Below are positions 57,680 to 64,000 of a DNA stretch of 64,000 bases, piece by piece (the first letter of the stretch is position 1; every line of letters begins with the position of its first letter). A program made the position numbers and the translations under genes. The notes below the pieces were generated by a model. That model saw only the letters and a list, made by a program, of their open reading frames with translations, did no database searches and was not told the DNA's origin. The DNA is taken from contig JAIXMN010000005.1 of assembly GCA_025716815.1 (NCBI GenBank), positions 1,550,001 to 1,614,000 of the forward strand, in the 5' to 3' direction. Source of the stretch: Dichotomocladium elegans (taxonomy: Eukaryota; Mucoromycota; Mucoromycetes; Mucorales; Lichtheimiaceae).

Positions 57680-58760
57680 TAAAGAGGCTTCACAGCTGTT
57701 TTTATGAAGACAGTCAAGATAACATCATCGATGAGAGTGGTGCTGAGGCGGAATATATCCTTGAGATGTGAAATCCTTTCTTCTACAATAACAAGGGGTT
57801 ATTATGCACAGATTGCTGAGATGCAAGAGATCAACGATCATGCGCAAAGCGCTGATGATGGCAAACGTATTGAACAAAAGAAAAATGACAGCGCCAAACG
57901 TACATGGATGAGATATTTCAAGGTTCGTTGAACTTAAAAATCCCATGATGCTTGACAGCGGCGGCGGAAGCGGCCTGGCAACTAAAATATGAGGATACAC
58001 AAGAAGCATATCTTGGAGTTTGTTTCTGATGATGCTTCCGTTTCCGCCGACCACGTTATAGACGGAACATTGAACTTGACACAATCCGTAGATTCACGGT
58101 CAGCGAATGTAATCTTGCACAGTAGCAGCTTTATACCGAAACTTCCAGCGAAAAGGAGCCCAAAAAAATCTCGAGAAACCACATAACTGGAGAACAAAGT
58201 ATCCTACAGTACCAATTGCGGGTTCCCTCGAGCGAATCCGCATTCCATGGCAGTATCCGCCAGAACTCCCTCCCCCTCGCTGGTCCACAAGGGGCGAGAA
58301 CGGAATATCCAAAACCCTTACTACCAGGTCCAAAACGATCATTATTTTCGGAGCGGTCTCAGCTACCGGCGTTATCGCCATCAGTGTACGTGCCCCAAAG
58401 CCATAAAAAAGAAAGATCAATTATGATTCTAGCAACACAGGTACTTTGACCGGTCATTTTTCCTGTTTCCTCAAAGCTACCATTGATGAAATGGTCAAAT
58501 TCCGGGCGATAAAAGGGGCACTGCTTGGTGATACAGCAAAACAGGAATATCACCAAGTATATCCACTCCCGTGGATACCAGTGCCCTTTATCTTCCAACG
58601 CATCCACTATAATTACGTTACTCGGATAGAACAGTGTTGGAAGATTATACGTTCAAAGTTTAATGCGCTCAACACACTTGATACGCTTTATCTCTTTCTC
58701 GCTTGGGTCCATCGCAACGTGACAACAGAAAACTGTCAAGGTACGGATGTTCTTTAAAAA
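57680..58760 (+). pseudogene. Fossil Tc1/mariner-like DDE transposase, near full length
   Basis: Switching frames, the plus strand gives a coherent order. HKKHILEFVSDDASVSADHV starts near 57990, followed by VSECNLAQ and then SSESAFH where the first catalytic Asp is expected. YPKP, then VPQSHKKERSIM and TLTGHFSCFLKATIDEMVKF come next. HCLVI (second Asp region deleted) precedes KYIHSRGYQC, and IEQCWKIIRSKF with LDTLYLF aligns with the PIEQFW end of DDE_3 transposases. There are several stops, frameshifts and lost catalytic residues, so it cannot be active. It belongs to the same type as the fragment at 2830-3085. Confidence 0.68.
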
Positions 58761-59051
58761 CATTTATTTTATTCATTGTTACAATTCCTTTTTATATAGA
58801 CTTGGATCGATTATGTATTGAAATACTAACTCCCAAGTGATCGACTGTATGGCAGTGATTTAAACCCCTTGAAATTCGGCAAAGTCGCGGTATGGGACGA
58901 CGGCACTTGATATACTTCATACAGTAATCTCTCATGATCTGCCACAGGTGTTTGGAATCCATCTAAGCTTATTTTATCTCAAAGAATTAACTAAATTACG
59001 TATCTACACTATACATAGGCTCATATACAAAGTCGCGCCTCTCTCTTTTTC

Positions 59052-62000
59052 TCACATTGAATACATTCTCCAAAGGGTCTCTATGAGCTCTCCTAGCACC
59101 AGCGTAATGTTTTCGTGCACAAGCGCCGGGAGGCGTTCACGCTTGAAACCCAGCCATTCCACTGGCGGAGTGGCCTCGCCCATAATCTCGAGCTGCGGGT
59201 CAAAATTAACAGCCGTAGTCGAAGAGTACACAAACTCCTCGCCTTGTGTGCGAGAGGACGCTGCCGCCGGCGCATTTCCTGACGATTTAATAGCAGAGGC
59301 CTTCGTATCTTTTTCGAGTACAGAGGGTCCACCATCGCCTGCTGATGGATCAGATCGTCTTGAGGAGACAACTGATCGTGGTGCTGGTTCCACGACGCCG
59401 GAAGGCAATCGGGTATTTCCGCTAGTTGTCAATAAGTCTTCCTCGCTGCCGCGTTCATTGTGCAAAGCACGGTTCATCTGATTCGTGAACATATTTGCCA
59501 GTTCCTGCAAGTACCGAATCAGTCCCAAGTTGAGTGAGACGTCGATTCGACCTCCGAAGCTGGCTGAAAATTTATGGTCGACCACTTTCAACCGTTGATC
59601 TGATTCCATCTGAAGCATCACGCTTGGAATCCCAAATATCGATACACCACCACTACTCTCAATCGTCTTTTGTTCCTTGAGAACATTCGGTACGGCAGCG
59701 ATAGGTGGGGAAGAAGGATTCTTTGCGGCGGCGGCTGTTGTCGCTGTTGTCGTGGCCGTTCTTGTTCCTTGATGGGGTGCAACACCCAATACTCTCGCCG
59801 CTGATCTGCCATATATTTCGTCTGTACCTTCACTTTGAAGCGCCGAAATGGTTGTCGGCATTGGGATGGCCGAGTTTCGCTTGATCATAAGCTTCGTCCC
59901 AGGCACATTCTTGCGCAAAGCTGCGCTATTTAAACGCATCGTTAAATCCCGATGCATTGTTTGATCGTCTATAGGCCGCTCGATCAGAGTGAGCCGAAGA
60001 TGCTGAGCAACGAGCTCTATATTGTCTGTGTCCTGGAACTGACTCGGGTAAATGACCAATTCAACCGAATGAAAATGTACTTCGGCTTTGCTACAGTTCA
60101 GTGTAGGTGGGATGATAGATGTTGTCGCTGTTACTGTTTTGCGGAGCGACGACGATGATGACGGTAGTCCAGCAAATCCGTGGCGATGTGGCGGAGCAGT
60201 CGTCCTGGGCGAGTACGGCAAGGTATCGGACACACCAGCCTCGATCATTTTCTTTCGCAATAGCTCGGCGAATCGCTTGTACATAGTGATCATCACAGGT
60301 ACAGTTTTGACTGATACACAGGCCAACAGTGGCTTAACGGTCATAGACAACTCCAACTCACGATTGCCTATCAAGCCAGCACTGAATTCAATGGGTTCCT
60401 GGGCCAAGTCCAGGATGTGTTGGTATTCGTACTCGAACGTCGCCCGGAATGCGTTCATGAGGAGATAAAGGGAAGGCTGTCGGGTGGACGGCGTCACCAC
60501 ACAGTCATTCACCACGTTGGTTGCAACTTGCAGCATGATTTGTTCAAATTGCGCATCACCCGTCAGACGTCCTTCAGCAGCCACTTTGATCCGGTTCAGG
60601 TACACGCTGAGTTCACGCGTATCCATAGGTCGAATGTGGGTTGTAATGCCGAAGTTTTCAGGCATGAAGCATACCTTCCCGATTGCCTGACCTATGTCTA
60701 CCGACAAGATAATCCTCTCGACATGTACAGATATGTGCCGCGAAAATGGTTTTGGAGCCTCGGTTCGCGATGACGACGCTGAAGATGTGGTCGTTGGCTC
60801 CCCTAAAGATGCTCCTAGCGTCGCGCTTGTGCTGGTACCGGCTGCTCGCGATCCTGATGTCGCGCCATGTCCCTTTTGATCAAACCAAAACGTGTTAAGA
60901 ATAAGTAGGTCCTGCAGATGGCGCATATTCAAGTCAACATTCATGGAGGGCATCTTGAGCACAATAGATATGTCGTCCTCTTCGGTCTTGTCCTCGTGCC
61001 GGCGCTCAGACGTAAGCATTGCATTCATATCAATGTGGTCGAACTTGGCAAGTAAGCATGGCTCGGGTGAGAAATGATGCTTCACAACAGCCACCACGTT
61101 CTGAATCGAACCAACACAGCTCATGGTGTGTAATGTGGTATCTTGCGCAGTTGAGAATGCATTCATCAGGAATGTGCTCTCGTCCCAACTAAGGGAACAT
61201 ATCACCTTGGAAGCCGGTTGGCAGCTTAAGTCTAATCTGGTCCGTGAAAGTCGGAGCATCAGGGACGCATTAATATTCTTGTCAACCGTCGATGTCGGCG
61301 ATTGTATAGCCGCTGCCGCCTTTCGCTCAGTCGATTGCTGCATACCAATCTTGAGTCCCGCAATTGTCTCTTGCAGGAACTGCACCAGAGACGGATGAAG
61401 AACGTTCTCGCTCTCGTGAATCACTATGTCGCTGTGAAATCGGCGCGGACTATCTGAGATAGATGCATGAGCACCGACAGGTGTCTGGTATGTGAACCAT
61501 GCTGTCAGTCCAGGAACTTTGACCGTTGCCATCTTGCTACTGCTACTACTGCTGGCTCTTCGATCGGTAATTGACCGTGATCGTTTGCGGGCCACCTCAC
61601 TCGAGTGGCGCCTCGGGTACATTCGCACCATGCCGCTCTGGTATTCAAGCATGCCCTCAATATCAAGGTACACAATCTCACTATTGCTAAAATCTGATTT
61701 CCCCGGGTCCGATAAAGAGGGTGCAGCTGCTGCCGTAGCTGCCTCTGTAATTGGGCCACCTACTTCGACGCTTGCTCTTGTAAAAGCATCCACGCGGTCT
61801 TTACTCTTGACATAGATTACGTTGAGGGCATTGATATAGTCCGAGAGACTTCCGTCGATGTCAACCTCGAACCCACCGACTTTGGCATCAATCTTGATGT
61901 ACTGCTTAGGTTTGATATTACGTGTATATACATGGCACGCAATCGATGGGAGGTGCATCTGGTTCATGCGAGGATGTTTTTCAGCTAAAAAGTGATCCTC

Positions 62001-64000
62001 ATTGTTTTGGTCAAACCGCTTGACAAACTGGAGAGATATATCCTCGAGTGTAGCTACACTCTTCTCAACGTTCTTGCTCAAAAACTGGATCGAGGTAACC
62101 GACAGGAGAAGCGCACTGGTTGATGACGAGGAATGATGGTGGTGTTCTGGTGATGAGGCATCCAAAGGAATGGCAATCCCAATTCGACGTACATTGACGG
62201 ACAACAGTTTGCCCTCCAAAAGAGAATGGGATGCTATATTCTGATGCGTTGGAATATCACTCTTGAAGGACTGCACGAGGCGCTTAGTGTTGGATGCAAT
62301 CCGATCCAGCTCAGTCTTTTTTAGTTCCTTCTTCTTCTTGAGTTCCATGTCATAATAGATATACATATCCGCGAGCTTCCCAAGTGCAATAGGTTGCATA
62401 ACTGTCTGTATACGCGAGACACTGATATGGAACGGATCGATTTTCCACTCATTCATATTATCCTCTTTTGGGGAATAATTGTGAACGTCAAAATCCATGA
62501 CGATGTATGCCAGGCGATTTCGTTGGTACAATTTGAGTGTATCCGACTTGCTGTAGCTTTTATCAGCCATCGGATGCTTCTGATGAGGCTCTTCCTTCCC
62601 TGGCGCCAGATTATCACCCGTATGCTCGAGTGATAGGGCAAAATTGCTGCCTTTGACTTTCCACATCAGATGATCAGGATGAAGCTCGTTGGACAATGAT
62701 GCGTCAAGCGCATTCGACTCGAATACGCCGATTGCTGAAGGACTGTCGGCGGCAATTCGAAGTCCGTTCAGACTGATATCCATGCTGTAGGTAATCTTTT
62801 GAGGCGATTGAGAGGGCCATGGCATAGCTTGTGTCGTTCCGGGCATAGTAGTATCGGCAGCTACACTGTCTTTATTGCTCGCATTGCTGCCGCTCGAGGT
62901 CGCAACTGCGACAGTAGCGCCCCGCTTCTTCTTGTCATAAGAGAGTACTTCGACTAATTCACCGATTTCGTTGCCGAGAAGCGAATGTGCAGTTAAGAAC
63001 GAGTCGATCATATTGACATTCAGAGTCAAAGCAATAAAATCGACAAACACTGTAAATCTCATACGGCGCTGAGACACTCCGTTTACGGTTTCGCTCTTAA
63101 AATTGCCAGTACTACGAATCCCTGGAATACTAAATGTCCCTCCAGCATATTCATCATGGGGCTGCTTCTGGGGATGCTGCTGGGCAACAAGTGGGCTACT
63201 TTTGGTGATCAAATGGATCTCTTGCTTTGAAAGCTGTGCTGCATATCGTTGTTGAATATAGTCCGCCTTGACTTGCGTTTCATTCACCGTCATGAAGAAA
63301 TCATTGATCGTATACTGGACAATTAGCGATGGCAGCAGATCAAAACGGATATCAAACTCGTTTAGCAGAAACTGGAGTTTCAGGTCAAACCTTTTTTCTC
63401 CAGTATTCATTAGCGAGGCGGAACCTCCTAATTTCTTCTTTTTGATATCATCAAGCGCCAGTGGAGCCGCTAATGCTGTTGCTTTGCGCTGCTCTTCCCA
63501 TTCATTCAACAGGTTTTGGAACAAGAATTGATACCGTTGTCCTTGCTCTGTGCGCCAGTCTTCGATGAACTCGTATAGTCGCAAAACACTCTGTGGTGCA
63601 TGGACGCTAAACTTGTGAATGTTGGAAAAAACATTCAGCACTTCCTTCCCTGCATTCTGCTCTGATGAACGCGACTGCTTGCGCAGCAGCCGCGTTGGTT
63701 GGCTGATATTGGCATTCACATTAATACCATCGAGCGTTATCACCAGAAGTTCGCTGAACTGGGTATGTGGTGTCTGGCCTTTCATTTCATAAAATCGCAC
63801 GTCGACAAATTCTATCAGACCACCGGCTTCTAATATCAGGCGACTGCTTTGATTTCCCGGGTTGTGTCGCTTGTTGGATGCCTTGGCAGAGCTCCTGAGG
63901 CCGGAGCCTGTATCTGAATCGGCTTTATCAGATGATGCAAAGAATGGTAGCGGGGTAAGCTTGGGATTAGAAAAAATCAAAGAGCCCTGAATGCCGCGGA
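59052..64000 (-). CDS. Csf1/BLTP1 (tweek)-like bridge lipid-transfer protein, 3' part
   Basis: An uninterrupted frame of about 1650 codons runs from the window edge to a stop at 59054-59052; the N-terminus is outside. Segments include GGLIEFVDVRFYEMKGQTPH near its start, LMNAFRATFEYEYQHILDLA, then SVKTVPVMITMYKRFAELL and a C-terminus with PQLEIMGEATPPVEWLGFKR. These resemble fungal Csf1, a giant chain of repeating-beta-groove modules that moves lipids between ER and other membranes (in yeast needed at low temperature and for GPI-anchor synthesis). The internal Ser/Thr/Ala-rich loops vary. No intron interrupts these 4.9 kb, unlike its neighbours. The family call rests on remembered motifs; other bridge proteins (Fmp27, VPS13) fit less well. 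Confidence 0.72.
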   Translation of the reverse strand, partial: RGIQGSLIFSNPKLTPLPFFASSDKADSDTGSGLRSSAKASNKRHNPGNQSSRLILEAGGLIEFVDVRFYEMKGQTPHTQFSELLVITLDGINVNANISQPTRLLRKQSRSSEQNAGKEVLNVFSNIHKFSVHAPQSVLRLYEFIEDWRTEQGQRYQFLFQNLLNEWEEQRKATALAAPLALDDIKKKKLGGSASLMNTGEKRFDLKLQFLLNEFDIRFDLLPSLIVQYTINDFFMTVNETQVKADYIQQRYAAQLSKQEIHLITKSSPLVAQQHPQKQPHDEYAGGTFSIPGIRSTGNFKSETVNGVSQRRMRFTVFVDFIALTLNVNMIDSFLTAHSLLGNEIGELVEVLSYDKKKRGATVAVATSSGSNASNKDSVAADTTMPGTTQAMPWPSQSPQKITYSMDISLNGLRIAADSPSAIGVFESNALDASLSNELHPDHLMWKVKGSNFALSLEHTGDNLAPGKEEPHQKHPMADKSYSKSDTLKLYQRNRLAYIVMDFDVHNYSPKEDNMNEWKIDPFHISVSRIQTVMQPIALGKLADMYIYYDMELKKKKELKKTELDRIASNTKRLVQSFKSDIPTHQNIASHSLLEGKLLSVNVRRIGIAIPLDASSPEHHHHSSSSTSALLLSVTSIQFLSKNVEKSVATLEDISLQFVKRFDQNNEDHFLAEKHPRMNQMHLPSIACHVYTRNIKPKQYIKIDAKVGGFEVDIDGSLSDYINALNVIYVKSKDRVDAFTRASVEVGGPITEAATAAAAPSLSDPGKSDFSNSEIVYLDIEGMLEYQSGMVRMYPRRHSSEVARKRSRSITDRRASSSSSSKMATVKVPGLTAWFTYQTPVGAHASISDSPRRFHSDIVIHESENVLHPSLVQFLQETIAGLKIGMQQSTERKAAAAIQSPTSTVDKNINASLMLRLSRTRLDLSCQPASKVICSLSWDESTFLMNAFSTAQDTTLHTMSCVGSIQNVVAVVKHHFSPEPCLLAKFDHIDMNAMLTSERRHEDKTEEDDISIVLKMPSMNVDLNMRHLQDLLILNTFWFDQKGHGATSGSRAAGTSTSATLGASLGEPTTTSSASSSRTEAPKPFSRHISVHVERIILSVDIGQAIGKVCFMPENFGITTHIRPMDTRELSVYLNRIKVAAEGRLTGDAQFEQIMLQVATNVVNDCVVTPSTRQPSLYLLMNAFRATFEYEYQHILDLAQEPIEFSAGLIGNRELELSMTVKPLLACVSVKTVPVMITMYKRFAELLRKKMIEAGVSDTLPYSPRTTAPPHRHGFAGLPSSSSSLRKTVTATTSIIPPTLNCSKAEVHFHSVELVIYPSQFQDTDNIELVAQHLRLTLIERPIDDQTMHRDLTMRLNSAALRKNVPGTKLMIKRNSAIPMPTTISALQSEGTDEIYGRSAARVLGVAPHQGTRTATTTATTAAAAKNPSSPPIAAVPNVLKEQKTIESSGGVSIFGIPSVMLQMESDQRLKVVDHKFSASFGGRIDVSLNLGLIRYLQELANMFTNQMNRALHNERGSEEDLLTTSGNTRLPSGVVEPAPRSVVSSRRSDPSAGDGGPSVLEKDTKASAIKSSGNAPAAASSRTQGEEFVYSSTTAVNFDPQLEIMGEATPPVEWLGFKRERLPALVHENITLVLGELIETLWRMYSM

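Noticed and set aside
1..64000. tRNA, rRNA and other structural RNA genes
   Set aside because: I looked for tRNA B-box-like and rRNA-like sequences and found none convincing. A covariance-model scan could still find one I missed.

Overview
This window looks like nuclear DNA of an early-diverging fungus, most likely Mucoromycota/Mucorales. The evidence is short, dense introns with GT/AG borders (plus many GC-AG borders), compact spacing between genes, an RNA polymerase II largest subunit with a long YSPTSPS tail, a fungal plasma-membrane H+-ATPase, fungal Frizzled-like, GH5_12-like, HAL4-like and ERV29-like genes, and decayed transposons of kinds I associate with Mucorales. Taxonomy is inferred from gene content; no database search was run. 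Most gene models were assembled by eye exon by exon; for most of them I checked that the exon lengths keep frame.

Layout. 0-5.5 kb: a tail-anchored acyl-CoA-binding protein (ACBD5-like, -) and a Par14/PIN4-type parvulin made of ten tiny exons (-), with transposase debris and a dispersed repeat between them. 5.5-9 kb: gene-poor. 9-12.8 kb: a Frizzled-like GPCR (+) and an SRR1-like protein (+). 12.8-14.5 kb: an island of mobile-element relics, including a decayed ORF that resembles a TnpB/Fanzor-type protein. 14.6-31 kb: RNA polymerase III subunit RPC5/RPC37 (-), a short-chain dehydrogenase (+), a PMA1-type H+-ATPase with a long N-terminal extension (-), a MYSM1-like SANT-SWIRM-JAMM deubiquitinase (+), a DMT-family sugar-phosphate/nucleotide-sugar transporter-like protein (-), a GH5 endoglycoceramidase-related glycosidase (+) and a HAL4/SAT4-like kinase (+). 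31-43 kb: one uncertain small gene (-), a Neo1-type P4-ATPase with about 24 exons (-) and, divergently from a 278-bp spacer, RPB1 (+). 43-46.3 kb: a WDR91-like protein (-). 46.3-52.4 kb: gene-free and repeat-bearing. 52.4-64 kb: ALG5 (+), a DENND11/LCHN-like DENN protein (-), SURF4/ERV29 (-), a fossil Tc1/mariner transposase (+), and the 3' 4.9 kb of a Csf1/BLTP1-like bridge lipid-transfer protein (-), cut by the window edge.

The genes are an ordinary mix of housekeeping functions and do not form one pathway. Several concern membranes (P4 flippase, bridge lipid-transfer protein, WDR91, DENN protein, SURF4, ACBD5-like tether, ALG5), but nothing indicates co-regulation beyond shared divergent promoters. 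The most notable signals are eight GC-AG introns among roughly one hundred that I read, the fungal MYSM1-like protein with an intact JAMM motif, the ten-microexon parvulin, the TnpB/Fanzor-like relic, and a four-copy unassigned dispersed repeat.
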